Shown here: piece after piece, positions 21,931 through 34,114 of the stretch
Numbering within the stretch: the first letter of the stretch is position 1
How the letters are laid out: each line of letters starts with the position of its first letter
The notes under the pieces: generated by a model
Seen by the model: the letters and a program-made list of their open reading frames with translations, nothing else
What the model was told of the DNA's origin: nothing
Databases searched by the model: none
Source of the DNA: Rhodamnia argentea
Lineage: Eukaryota > Streptophyta > Magnoliopsida > Myrtales > Myrtaceae
Assembly: GCF_020921035.1 (NCBI RefSeq)
Contig: NC_063150.1
Span: forward strand, 23,607,826-23,671,825
Direction of reading: 5' to 3'
DNA: 64,000 bases
Position numbers and translations under genes: made by a program

Positions 21931-24116
21931 TCAGTCTGACTTGTAAAAGGAGAACCCTTTGAGAGGCGCATATCTGGCAAGAATCTCAGCCATTCGCTTT
22001 TAGGCAGTTTTCTTCTTCATTTCCCATGCTGGGATTTCAGCACTGGCAGTCTCGATCTCTCGTACGACGGCTGATATAGAGTTCGCCGTGATTTTCTGCT
22101 CAGCAACCACCTGATCTTTTGCCTTACTCTTCGACTGAAGGTCACGAACAAGTTTGGCTTTCCTACACTGAAGCTGCGCAATTTGTTCATCTATTTCTCT
22201 CACGAGAGATGACTTGGAATCTATCTGAGACTGCAATTCTCCTGCTCCCTTCTTCAGCTCACTGAACTCCCTCTTGATAGAAGAAACCTTTTCCTTCATG
22301 GCCCGAAGATCTCCGAAAAATTTGTTAGCCTGCTCAGCAATTCCGTTAGTGCATAGAAAAATCTCGCCTGCTTTGGGGATTTCTTCGACCAATTTCAACT
22401 TAAGCAATTGATCAACAGTCAAAGGTGGGATCAGTACCGAGCTTCTCCACTGAATGACTAATCTCTTCCAAGTACTTTGAAGACAGCAAGCACGAGAAAT
22501 CCAGGGCAAGAATGGAAGAAAGCATCCTGCAATGAGTAGACATTTCCTCTGCAATATCAGAACCTACATAAGTGAAAGCAGTCCGCACCTGAGTTTCATC
22601 ATCGTGCTGAGAAAGAATATGTTCCAAACACTTGAGACAGTCATCAACATCTTCTTCAAAAAACTGAGCATGAAGTTCCTCGACTTTTTGCACATCTTCT
22701 GCCTCAGAAGCATTGGTTGCATAGCAGCTAAAGCTGGTACTTAGGTCAGGAGCAATGTCTTCAAGAGCAATTTGCGACTCTGAGCCGCATTTTGAATATC
22801 CACTTCCATCACTTGTGCTATCATCCTTCAGGGAATTCAAGTCAATTACAGACTCCTCATCTCTAATGTCGGCTTGAGCTGATATTTTGTACGATTGTCG
22901 GGTTCTGGGCCTAGGGAAGGCTTGTGACGAAGCTGGTCTTTATTTTTTCGTCCTCTGGGAATGACAGGGGGCCTCGTTTTTCCGCTTAGATGCAATTTTG
23001 TCCACTGGTACCTGTGGAAAGAGATCTGGATGCAATTCTGCATGTCAGAGTGATCCAAAAATAGCTACACCAGAACAAAATGCCAGAACTTTTTCAATAT
23101 ATTGGGACAACCAAGAACTTGAACAATGTCTTAAAGTTAGCTAGTCTCTGCTCTACATCTTTACGTATAAATGGCCACCAGCATACACTTCTCTGAAAAC
23201 AAAATCATTAAACCAGAATACATAAATAAGATCTATTGCCTCTGAGAATGTAGCAAACGGGTTTTCCATCAAAAGAGGCAAATGAACAAAGGGGCTTTCT
23301 CTTGAAATCGAACTTGAGAAGACGACAGTATGTTGAGTCGTTAAAATTTACGGGCCTTAGCGATACTAGCATTTACCTAGATTACAGAAAGCATAGTGAA
23401 ACAAAGGGAAAACTTCCATTTACATGACTTCTGCACTAAAAGAAATGCCGAAATTCATACTTGACCCAAATTCCCTATGTGGAAATAGCAGGGTCCTTGG
23501 AGTATTTTGAAGCGCCACATATTTGGTGTTCTCAATGCAGACAGCAAAATGCAAAAATAATGATTATAGCTCTTCAAATTATTGTTAAAGCCATACTGAC
23601 CAAAGAGATTAACAGAACACGCGCTTCCAAACTATATCTTATTCAAACGTTATGACCATAGTAGACCTCCCACGTGCTGAAACATCAGACTTCCGAATTG
23701 AATGATGGGTCAATAACGAGATAACGAAAGCTATTTAAGACACAACCCTCACCTTCGTGCCAGTGATGCCTCGTAGAGGGAACCATCCAGCTAAAAGAAG
23801 CAAAGAACTCATTGACATCTGAGTTCGGAAACTGCGAAGAGATGTAGTGTACAAGCGAAGGCTTGCTCTTGAAGCGATTCTTACTGCCCTGGCAGCGGAG
23901 ACGCTTTGGAAGACATAAGAGCCTATCTTGATAAAAACCAGAACGACTGGTCCTATAGCCGACCCACCAACGCCAAGTATCGCCGGCATTCGGCCAATCT
24001 ACAGGAGCATAAGGCAAACCTTCACCGCAACAATTAGGTTCGACTGGGTATAGGTTCAACTCCATTGTCTTCTCACCCGAAACTTCGCTTCCCGTTACTT
24101 GCTTCCCCTTCTCCAT
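21931..24116 (-). pseudogene. DUF7081-type gene, copy B (broken)
   Basis: Same exon plan as A and C: exon 1 24116-23753, exon 2 23037-21931, with identical splice-site sequences. Exon 1 is intact and keeps GEGLPYAPVDWPNAGDTW and FFASFSWMVPS. Exon 2 is broken three times: a TAA where A has TCG (just after QRTKK, near residue 154), a one-base insertion at ~22421-22428 (CAAAGGTGGG versus CAAGATGGG in A), and a second TAA replacing GAA after EMKKKTA near the C-terminus. Otherwise identity to A is high, so decay is recent. If transcribed it would make a ~153-residue product with only the N-terminal domain, which could in principle still be made. Confidence 0.85.
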
Positions 24117-24129
24117 AATGCTCGTGAGT

Positions 24130-24775
24130 TAAGGCGACGCAGCGACCTAGCGCAAAAAAGCCATCTCAGAACAACATAAAACGGGACAGCATAATGCTGA
24201 AATCCGATACTTGATCACATAACTAGCTGCTGTCTATCAAAATGTCCCAATCCACTCAGGTACTTGGTCAAGACAGGCTTTTGAATTGCCAAGAGACAGA
24301 AACCCCGTTCACGGTTCAGAGGAAAAATTCAAACTTTAGCGACATTATTGAAGTTCACAACGTCCAAGAACAATAACGACAAACAAAAATCCCCACAACT
24401 TCTACCGTAAGGAAAGAGCCAGAGGTAGAAAAAAAGAAGAAGCTTATACGCCAAGAAAAAGCCGAAAATAAATGAATAAAGCAAGCAAAAATGAGACCTT
24501 TATGCAAAGACTTGGAGATCGCAGAGCTGTGAAAGGACACGAAGATCATTAAGACACAAGCAACGTGTATCCAGCAAAAATTATAACTAGAAAGATTGAA
24601 ATGAAGGCCTTACCCCGCAACTTCGAAGTTTGAGTATGGTGGAGAGTTTGCTGGGTCTGTTCCCAGCTTTCTTGTTTTCGTTTCTTGTTCTTCTGAGCTC
24701 TTAAGACAGGATGGTTGAACTTGAAGAAGGCAAGCAGTGAGAACGGCAATGACGCTTTTACCCCTGCATGTGCGT
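24130..24775 (-). other. Leader and upstream region of copy B
   Basis: Matches the leaders of copies 0, A and C, with a leader intron at 24613-24147 and the RY-type TGCATG at 24765-24770. The promoter probably lies between the leader exon and this element. Confidence 0.6.
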
Positions 24776-24900
24776 GGTCAATGCCTTTTTTTCCATTTTT
24801 AGGCCACGACGTATGTGGTCGGCACTCTTGGCAGAGAAGTCCGAGCAGACCAAAGAAAGGCATTTTTCATTGATGCAGTTCTCTCTATGGAAAATCACAG

Positions 24901-24908
<8 letters not shown>

Positions 24909-24932
<24 letters not shown>

Positions 24933-24933
24933 A
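24909..24933. repeat. (GA)n microsatellite
   Basis: An uninterrupted GA run. A (GA)n with related flanks lies at the equivalent place upstream of gene C (34082-34114). Confidence 0.9.
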
Positions 24934-25387
24934 ATCCTTGTCAGCATACGTTTTGGTAATTTACTTGAAGTTTTTGTGCTTCGCATGGTAATCATATTCA
25001 TGTAGTGTAGCTGTGATTAGGAATGGCATTTGGTGAGTGATTTTTGTGTTTGCCTTGAAATTTTGGTCATCAAGTAATGTGATGTAATAAAAAATGAAGT
25101 ATTTGAACATCAGAAATCGTTCCAATTCGAAACCTTTCTAGTTGTTCTAATCAAAATTCTTTGCCCATTTTTTTTTTCTGGGTATTTGCTTAAGCGTTCA
25201 TTGTTGAAGATAAAAACGAACTGAGGCATGTTCAAATGCTCCTCTCTTAACCTTTCATTTTTTAATAGGATGTTCACCCTTTGAAAGTACTTTGTGTTTA
25301 TTCGTGAAAGGATGCTAGTTTTTACTTAGGAAATAGCACATGTAACTATCGAGCCGAAAGCAACAGAAAAAAAAGGAACTCGCAGAA

Positions 25388-26200
25388 TCACAATGCTTGT
25401 GTCCAATATAAGCAGGAAAAATTTGTATGCATGTTTTCCTCATCAATGCTCATCTTCTTTTCAGATAAGCCATCATCACGTCTCTCTGCTCTTTGTCGAT
25501 TGTCTTCGAAAGCCTTCATCGAGATTTTGCCTTTGAATTGCCTCTCATGATCCTCCCACCATGCAAGATCGATTTGGTATGATCTGAGATTTCTCCATGA
25601 TGGTATTTGACAAACGAAAAAGAAACATAGAAAATCAAGTGACATCTTTGTCCCTTGTTCTTGTTTTGATGATAAGCAGTTGCTGATGAATGGCATTAGT
25701 AGGAAATTTACCTGGAGTCACCTTCTTGACCAGGTTTTTCTACCACATGGTTGGGGTTGCAGAAAAGAAACTATTTTCATAAATCAGTGATAATGTTTGC
25801 ATTTGATTCATGCTTGGAAATGAAAACAGAGAGAGAGTCAGCAAACAACATTACTCAACATCTACGATCAGCCGATGTTGAGAGAATGGAAACCGTTTAA
25901 TGATCCTCACCATTTTTGCCGGGATGCTCCTTAGACGGAACCTTTTAGCTGAATGAAGTGGAGAATGCTTCAAAATCTGCATGCTGAAATCTCGAACAGA
26001 TGTAAAATGTAAGCAAAGGCATGCCTCTGAACACAGATGGCCCCGGAGGTGCTTCGAAAGATGCTTATGCCTATCTTGATGGAAACCAGACTTGCTGATC
26101 TGCCTTCCGCCCTGCCACACCTAAGTATCACCTGGACGTGGGCCATCTACGGATGCATAAGGCAAGCCTTCGCCTCTAGTGCTAGGTGGAACCGCGTTCC
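25388..26200 (-). pseudogene. Chimeric block, third copy, with best preserved DUF7081 exon fragment
   Basis: 25880-26200 is a DUF7081 first exon with many indels. The minus strand reads SKSGFHQDRHKHLSKHLRG where intact copies have SRSGFYQDRLLCLPKRL. 25665-25830 matches the region beside TSR2 exon 3. At 25388-25696 a 102-codon minus-strand frame stays open and includes SYQIDLAWWEDHERQFKGK; its C-terminal third recurs at 35902-36060 (EKxMSxDEE, then WTQAL and stop in both). This piece is also related to 27157-27273 and 37470-37590. I do not recognise its family. This block links the older fragments to the intact genes. Confidence 0.6.
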
Positions 26201-27156
26201 GCTAGCCCGGTTCCACAGCGGCTCTCTCTCTTCGATCAAGTGCAACGACTTCGCAAAAACCATCATTGATTACATATATCCCCAACCATGATACTGTGAA
26301 ATGATCTATAACACTGCACAATCAGACACATATCTGCTACAGATGATAAGCCCTAATCAAACTTGAAAAGTTGATTTCACACACAAACTGTTTCTCAATA
26401 TCCTTGAAGCTGCCAACTAACTCCAGAATGAAAAATAAATCATACTTAATGATAAGTGGAAAAACAATGGAGAAATACGAAGAAGATTATTCAAAGAAGA
26501 AAACATGAAGTCATATAGAGAATTAATATGATCCCTGGCTTCCTTTCATAGGAACACATATGACAATATTCCCCTGCATGTGCACAGTCAACATCGCTTT
26601 TTCATTTCTGCGGCCACAAACTTCGAATTGGTTCTCCCCTCTCTGAAGGCAGAGCAAATCCTGCAATTTTTCAATGCTGCACAACAAGCCCCACCTGCAA
26701 ATGTTCATAACCCCTCGCATAGTAGTGACCGTGGTGTTTACCAAACAATCTGATCATCATGAGCAATGCACTTACTAAGTAGATGTTTTGATATTCTATG
26801 ACAGGACATCACAGAAGAAAGCCAAGTCTTGGATCTATCGACCTACTTGGTGTATCTTGTTCAAGTGTTTTGTTTGTGTGGTTACATTTTTGTAGTTATA
26901 GGCTATAGCTAAGATGGACATTTGGGGAGCGAGGAGCGATGTTTAGTGCCGTGACAAAATTGCCAACTTGTATCTACCAGAAAATATGGTGATCTTCTTG
27001 AAGAACCGCGTCATAAGTTCTCAATAAGAAGCCTTAATTGATCATCAAGTAAAATGCCGCTTTTCATATCGAACCTCGACATATGCTTACGCAAAAAGAC
27101 GTAATGAACAGAAAAAGTTTACATGTTTTCCCTCGTCTTTTCTTTCTCTCTGCACT
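26201..27156. repeat. Duplicated spacer, no intact gene
   Basis: 26510-27070 resembles 36150-36530 plus 37040-37380 (shared CTGCATGTGC-type block, GAAATCACAGAAGA, ATAGCTAAGATG). It contains another RY-type TGCATG at 26575-26580. No open gene. Confidence 0.5.
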
Positions 27157-27655
27157 TTAATTGATTCCCTTGGACAACTTGCTACCAGATTTGGCCTTCA
27201 TAAACTGTCTCTCACGATCCACCCACATTGCCAAATTGATTTGGTCTGATATGAGAATCTCCCAGAGTGGCATGTAACAAAAGATAAGAAATCAAGTGAC
27301 ATCTTTATCTCTCGTTCCCGTTGATTAAGCAGTTGGCTAAGGGCGGGAATTAGTAGGAAACTTAGTTAACAGCAGTCCCTTTTGGTGTCAAGTTTTTCTT
27401 AGAGCAAGATCTCGGAGTTGCAGAGTTGTATGTTCTGCTGCAAGAACTAGTGATGCCCTTGCAAGTCCCCTGAATTCAATATCATGAGTTGTTCTGCTAC
27501 CTGCGAACTGTTCCACTCGTTATGTTCGAATACATCGGCGTACCCAAAAATAAAAAAGAAATAAAAACTTAGGCCAATGCATCATACCTCCTGAATGCTT
27601 CCATCCTCTATCTCTCTGTTGAGCAAGTTCTCCAAGTCCTCAACATACAAAGCTT
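27157..27655 (-). pseudogene. Partial TSR2-like gene (lacks first exon)
   Basis: Minus-strand exon 2 (27655-27588) reads EALYVEDLENLLNREIEDG and exon 3 (27500-27447) reads VAEQLMILNSGDLQGHH then stop, with splice sites equal to those of the TSR2 gene at 38 kb. Exon 2 lacks 24 bases (eight codons) relative to that gene. No exon 1, which holds the WGG motif, is found upstream. Downstream at 27273-27157 a 38-codon frame (MPLWEILISDQINLAMWVDR...) is conserved with 25.5 and 37.5 kb. I infer a non-functional duplicate. Confidence 0.65.
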
Positions 27656-28315
27656 CTGCCAAATCCGGATGAAGACAAGAATTTCTAAACAGAGCTGCAC
27701 GCTATTCCCTTTATTTTTAAGCAGTAAATCAGCCGATTAAAGTAAATTAGACACCATTGGACCAAAAAAAAAAGAAAAGTAAATTAGACACCAAGAAACA
27801 GCCTAGGAGTTCTGTAGCAGGCGAGACACAGTAGCAGGTGGGGAGATGTGAAATGGCCATAATAGCCCCCTGCATCATCGCTGTTGGCTTTTTCCATTTT
27901 AAGGCTTGAGGACAAAGGCACTGAGGCATGGCATAGCCAACCGATTTTCGAACTGACACGTACGGCCTTTGCTTTATTATTCTCTCCTCACGCGCTTCTG
28001 CGATCGTCCACCCACGCGACGCTTCAGCCGCAGAAGAAGCTTGAAGGCAAGACGGTCAATTTGTGAGCTGCCCCGGTTTTTTCTTTCTTTCTTTTTTTTT
28101 TTTTTGGTCAGATGAGCTGCCCCTTTCACCTAGATCAATTATTGGCCCCCCAAATATTACAAACTTAGCTAATTCTTTTTTAGAATGGTGAAATATTTCA
28201 CGGAACGATTGATTTGGATGAATAAAAAGATTGCCCTTATACAATGAAAGAAAAATTAGATTGGTAAAATTCACAATCGGTATATATCTTATATAGGATG
28301 AATTTTTTTGACTTA

Positions 28316-29160
28316 GGGTTTGTTTGGCTCAGCAATTGAAAGGAGCTTTAGGGCTCTAAAGTCCATTGGTCAAATACAAATAGTGTTTGGTTAGTGTTTC
28401 ATTCAATTTTGAGAAAATGCAATTGCGTTTTCGGGGCCAATAAAGGCCTTTATCCCATAGTAGCTCCGGAGGTACTCCGCAAAACTGCATTTCCGAAATG
28501 CAATTACAATTTTTTATTTTTTTTATTCTTTTGTATTTTCTTCTTTCTTCTTTCTTTTCTTTTTTTTTTCTTTTCGCTCTCATCATCCTTCCTCTGCCGA
28601 CAGCAGACCTCGGTGAACGCGGCCACCCGACGATTGGCCATGACACAGGGGCTGATGAGCTTGGCAACGCAAGGAGGAGCCGCTGGATCTTGGCAACGCT
28701 AGATCTTGGCTGCGCGGCCCGAGCTTGTTCTCAACCGAGCAGGAGCCGTTGCTCACGAGGACCGAGACGGGGCTTGAGGTTTGGAATTGTTGGGATGAGT
28801 CATTGTTGCTGTTGCGGACCCCCGCGATGTGAGCCTCGACTTCATTGGATCTGGCTAGGGCTCGCCAAATTTGGCGAGGTTGGGGCGAGGCCGAGCCTAG
28901 CCCGTGGTCGGTGATTGGCCGAGAAGAAATTAAAGAAGGAAGAAGGAAAAAAGGAGAAATTTTTTTTAAAGAAAGTAATTAAAAAATAAAATAATTAAAA
29001 AATCGTATTATTTACAAAGAGTATTTTTTTTTACCAAATGACATTTACGTCAAAATTATTTTCCAATGTGTTTTTAAAATATAATTTACCAAACACTATT
29101 TACATTTCGAAAATCCCTTTTAACTTAAAGGTATTTGCATTGACCAAAAGTATATTTGGC
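28316..29160. mobile_element. MITE with GC-rich core, second copy
   Basis: The left end GGGTTTGTTTGGCTCAGC and both AT-rich arms match 619-1287 (shared TTTTGAGAAAATGCAATTG, TTTCCAATGTGTTTTTAAAA). The core (28590-28915) is GC-rich but different in sequence, so cores vary while arms are kept. The right end is decayed and approximate. The ORFs at 28394-28914 are within the element. Confidence 0.65.
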
Positions 29161-29639
29161 ATAAATACTATAAAATAAACATAAATTTCCGTGGAATTAC
29201 GGGATGCTTTAAGTTGAAATTTCGACAAATTAGAGTAAAAGAAAAAGTTTCTTCTCATAAGAATAAAAGAAAATTTTGCTAGAAATTTCCGAATTGTAAT
29301 GTTATACTTTAAAAATAGTTGCATCCTACGTCCTGCCTCTAAATTAATATTCTGCTGATTTGAGAAATTCGAAAATAGTTGCATAAACTCTAAATAAGTC
29401 AGATTTGAAATAAAGATATTTCAATGTTGTATTTTAAGAATTATTTAGATTTAAATTAAATGGACTTGTTTATTTCCGAGGTATTGTATTTCTCTTGTGT
29501 TATGTGTAATCCGTTCTTTTGAAAACAATATATTTCCATTAGCGGGACCCTTCAGAATTTAGTTGAAGCAACGGTTGCTGCATTTATTAAAAGGAAAAAA
29601 AAAAGGGTTTCTTCAAGGGAAAAAAGTTAGGCTAAACCC

Positions 29640-29890
29640 TAGTACTAAACTTTTTTACAATTCGCCAATTCAACCATAAGCTTTTTGACAATTTATCAAT
29701 GTAGTCCTTTTGACTAATTATCCAATTAATATGTTAGCACTAAATCGACATAGCACTAAATCAACATAATTGAAAGATTTATTAATTGGCGAATCATAAA
29801 AAAGTTCATGCAAAATTGGCATAATTGAAAAGTTTAGTACCAAATTGATCGTCGTACAATAGGTTTATGACTTTTTGGATAATTATCCCC
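29640..29890. mobile_element. Small inverted-repeat element
   Basis: Left arm CTAGTACTAAACTTTT...CAATTCGCCAATT and right arm ...AATTGGCGAATC...AAAAGTTTAGTACC are inverted to each other. Flanking duplication not resolved. Confidence 0.5.
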
Positions 29891-29934
29891 CAAAACAAAC
29901 TCTTTTCACTAATGAGATGTTTTCTACGTTTCAA

Positions 29935-30897
29935 AAATAGAGGGCATGTAGTTTCAATCATAATAATATAGCTAGCTAAGTTGGTTCTTATATTAGCCCA
30001 GAAACATAGTCAGCATCCAGCAGAAAAGAAATAATTTCATGTGAAACCATTGACAAGGTTGACAAGTAGAATAGTACACATGCCATCAAACAATCTGAAA
30101 TTATATACGGCAAAATAACTTCTTAATCTGTCCGTCTAGACAATGATGCTATGCTTGATGGTAGTATGTCACCAGTCTTACAGTCATAATAAAGTTGAAG
30201 ATAATTGTGAGTAAGAAACTAAGATGTGAAGTAGACCCAAAATTTACTTTTGTCCAAGAGAATTGTGGCACGAAAGAATGAGCTTAAATTTCAGATATCA
30301 ACAAGGCAAAGTCAAGCATTTGGCACAAGAAATGAAAACCTGTTTTTGCAATGAGCAAAGGAGAAGCAAGAACAAATTTGAATCAGACAGCCTTAAGCGC
30401 AAGCTAAAAAAAAAAACGACGCCAAGTCTTATTGTACATTTTTATGCTAATTGGCTGCCTAGTCATATAGTAGCAAGAGTACTCAGGCTCAAACGCAAGT
30501 AGGTTGTAGAGAGTCGTGCATTATAAGATCGTTAAGCCAATTTATTTGATCTTGGCGGTCTTAGATAAGTTAGACTTGTCACAAACTGGTGACTGCATCC
30601 GACTAACAGAGACAATTTCCACGCATGAGTTGTGAATTGTGATTCACGTTGTCTACTTACTAGTAGCTCTTTCTCTCAACTCCAGCAATTCAGATTGCAT
30701 GACTGGCGACCCTGTTAAACCGACCGAACTAAGCTTTGATATCCGTCTCTATTCAGGATAAACATTGAGAAGATTCAAAAAGTAAGGAACGAAACACGAG
30801 CTACGAAGAAGCATCGTTAACACAGAAATCGTCTGCTGTCGGGCGAGAGATCCAGATTGCCACTGCTGAAATCCCACAATGGGAAAGAAGAAAACTT
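29935..30897 (-). repeat. Duplicated 3'-flank of gene C
   Basis: Collinear with 14740-15618 and 20925-21930, more diverged than those two are from each other. Includes the ~125-base piece missing from A. Probably holds the 3' UTR of gene C next to its stop. Confidence 0.6.
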
Positions 30898-33230
30898 TCA
30901 CCCTGATTTCTCAAAGGAGTAACCTTTGAGAGGCGCATACCTGGCAACAAGCTCAGCCATTCGCTTTCCGGCAGTTTTCTTCTTCATTTCCCATAGTGGG
31001 ATTTCAGCACTGGCAGTCTCGATCTCTCGCACAACTGCTGATATAGAGTTCGCCATGATTTTCTGCTCAGTGACCACCTGATCTTTCGCCTCGCTCTTCG
31101 ACTCAAGGTGACGAGCAAGTTCGGCTTTCCTAGACTGAAGCTGCATAATTTGTTCATCTATTTCTTGCACAAGAGATGACTTGAAATCTATCTGAGACTG
31201 CAATTCTCCTGCTCCCTTCTTCAGCTCACTGAACTCCCTCTTGATAGAAGAAACTTTTTCCTTCATGGCCCGAAGATCTCCGAAAAATTTGTTAGCCTGC
31301 TCAGCAATTCCCATAGTGTGTAGAAAAACCTCGCCTGCTTTGGGGATTTCTTCGACCAACTTCAACTTGAGCAATTGATCGACAGTCAAGATGGGATCAG
31401 CCCCGAGCTTCTCAACCAAATAAGTAATCTCTTCCAAATACTTTGAGGACAGCAAGAATGAGAGATCCAGGGCAAGAATGGAAGAAAGCTTCCTGCGATG
31501 AGTAGACATGTCCTCTGCCATATCAGAACCTATGTAAGTGAAAGGAGTCCGCACCTGAGCTTCATCATTGTGCTGAGAAAGAACATGTTCCAAAGACTTT
31601 AGACAGTCATCAACATCTTCTTCACAAAATTGAGCATGAAGTTCCTCAATTTTTTGCACATCTTCTGCCTCAGAAGCATTGGTTGCACAGATGCTAGAAC
31701 TGATACTTTGGTCAGGAACGTCGTCTTCAAGATCAATTTGCGACTCAGTGCCACATTTTGAATATCCACTTCCATCACTTGTGCTATCGTCCTCCAGGGA
31801 ACTCAAGTCAATTACAGACTCGTCATTACTAATGTCGGCTTGAGCAGGTATTTTGTAACATTGTCGGGTTCTGCGCCTAGGGAAGGCTTGTGACAAAGCT
31901 GGTCTCCCCTTTTTCCTCCTCTTGGAATTACTGGAGGCTTCTTCTCTCTGCTTAGATGCAATTTCATTCAGTGGTACCTGTGAAAAGAGATCTGGATGCA
32001 ATTCTGCATGTCAGAGTGGTCCAAAAATAACTACATCGGAACAAAACACCAGAACTTTTTTCAAACATTGGGACAGCCAAGAAGTTGAACAGTATCTTAA
32101 ATTTAGCTAGCCTTGGCTCAACATATTTACGCATACATGGCCACCAGCATATACTCTCTTAATAAAAAAAAATCATTAAACCAGAATACATAAATAAGAT
32201 CTATTGCCTCAGAGAATGTAGCAAACAGATTTTCCATCAAAATCTGCAAATGAACAAACAGGGCTCTCTCTGGAAATTGAACTGGAAAAGACAGTATGTC
32301 GAGTGTTTAAAATTTATGATCCTTAACTGATACTTACTAGCAGTTACCTAGATTACAGACGGCATAGTGAGAAAAAGAGGAAACTTTCATTTCCATCACT
32401 TCTCCAATAGAAGAAAACCCGGAATTCTCACTTGACCCAAATCCCTTACGGAAGTATCAGGGTCCTTGAAGTATTTTGAAACTCCACATACTTGGTGTTC
32501 TAAATGCAGATAACAAAACGTAATCAGAAAGATTCCAAACCCTGAGCAGGGCTCATCCTTCCCCTCTGTGATTAGAAGTTACTAATAGTAGGTCTGATAG
32601 ATCGGGCAAGTTTGAACTGAATGGTCTAGATTTACTATTTTCTGGAGCATCTTCTATCGCAAAACATCCAACCTTCTAACCAATATACTTTTTAAACGAT
32701 GTTAAAGCGATAACTCACCAAAGAGATTAACAGACAATTTGATCCCAAAATAAAGCTTGTACAAACATTATGACCGTAGTAGACTTTCCACTTTCAGAAA
32801 CATCAGAATTTGGAATTGAATAACGGATTCAAAACGAGGTAAATGAAATTAAGACTTCATTCTCACCTTCGCTCGAGTAATGCCTCGTAGAAGGAACCAT
32901 CCAGCTAAAAGAAGCAAAGAACTCATTGACATCTGCGTTCGGAAACTGCAAAGAGAAGTAGTGTTCAAGCAAAGACTTGCTCCCAAAGCGAGGATTACAG
33001 CCCTGGCAGCGGAGGCGCTTTGGAAGATATAAGCGCCTGTCTATATAGAAACCAGACGAATTGGTCCTCTTGCCGACCCACCAATACCAAGTATCGCCGG
33101 GATTCGGCCAATCTACAGGAGCATAAGGCAAACCTTCACCAGAACAATAAGGCTCGACGGCGTATAGATTCAACTTCATTGCCTTCTCACCCGAAACTTC
33201 ATTTCCCGTTACTTGCTTCCCCTTCTCCAT
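30898..33230 (-). CDS. DUF7081-type coiled-coil protein, copy C
   Basis: Exons 33230-32867 and 32003-30898 (donor GAAG/GTGAGA, acceptor ATGCAG/AATTGC) give 489 residues, open throughout. The N-terminal domain keeps GEGLPYAPVDWPNPGDTW, SGFYIDRRLYLPKRL and FFASFSWMVPS. One aromatic position differs from A and B (DTWYWW instead of DTWRWW). The basic stretch, acidic serine-rich linker (STSDGSGYSKCGTESQ) and C-terminal coiled coil are all retained, and lengths differ from A only by three residues near the N-terminus. Most changes from A are conservative, so I infer a working paralogue. A leader intron is at 33766-33261. Molecular function unknown. Confidence 0.8.
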
Positions 33231-33244
33231 AATGTTCGTGAGTC

Positions 33245-34000
33245 AACACGATATAGCTAGCTAGCAGAAAAAAGCCATCTCAGAACAACATAAAACGCGT
33301 CAGGATAATGATAAAATCCAATACTTGATCACAGAACTAGCTGCTGCCATCAAAATGTCCCAACTCAAGTATTCGGTCAAAACAGGCTTTTGAAATGCAA
33401 GAGACAGAGACCCCATTCACCGGTTCAGGGGAAAAATTCAAACTTTAGCAAGGTGACTACTAGCAAAAGCGACATTATTCAAGTTCACAACGTCCAAGAA
33501 CAGTAACGACTAACAAAAATACCCACAACTTCTAACGTGAGGAACGACTTAGAACCTGACCACATGCTTCCACGTAGAAAATATCTCAAACGCCAAGAGA
33601 AAGTCGACGAGAAATGAAGAAGGCAAGTAAAAATGAGACCTTTACGCAAAGACTCGAAGATGATGAGGAGATCGCAGAGCCGTGAATGAACAAGAATGTC
33701 ATGAAACCACAACCAACGCTTACACAGAAGAAATTTCAACCACAAAGCTTGGAATGAAGGCCTTACCTCGCGACTCGAGGTTGAAGGTTGTTGAAAGCTC
33801 CGTGGGTCTGTGTTCTTCTCGCTTCCTGTCTTCGTTTCTTGTTCTTTTGAGCTCCTCCGAAGCGAGGCAGAGAGCAGATTTTAATGATTTAGTACGACGA
33901 TCCGCAATGACAGTTTTACCCCTGTACGTGCATGGTCAGTTTCGCTTTTCCATTCTTGGGGCCACGCCCGATTTGGTTCGCTGTACAGTTCGAGCAGAAT
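33245..34000 (-). other. Leader and upstream region of gene C
   Basis: Matches the other three leaders; leader intron 33766-33261. The RY-type core has changed to TGTACG at 33923-33928. Ends near a (GA)-rich tract (34082-34114). Confidence 0.55.
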
Positions 34001-34081
34001 ATTTTTTCATTAATGCAGCATGAAACACCCACAGAACATCAATGCAAAATGTTTTGATATCTACAATAGAAAATTACAGAT

Positions 34082-34114
34082 GAGAGAGAGAGGGAGAGAG
34101 AGAGGGAGAGAGAG
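34082..34114. repeat. (GA)n microsatellite, interrupted
   Basis: GA run interrupted by two GGGA steps. Its flanks match those of the GA tract at 24909. Confidence 0.9.
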
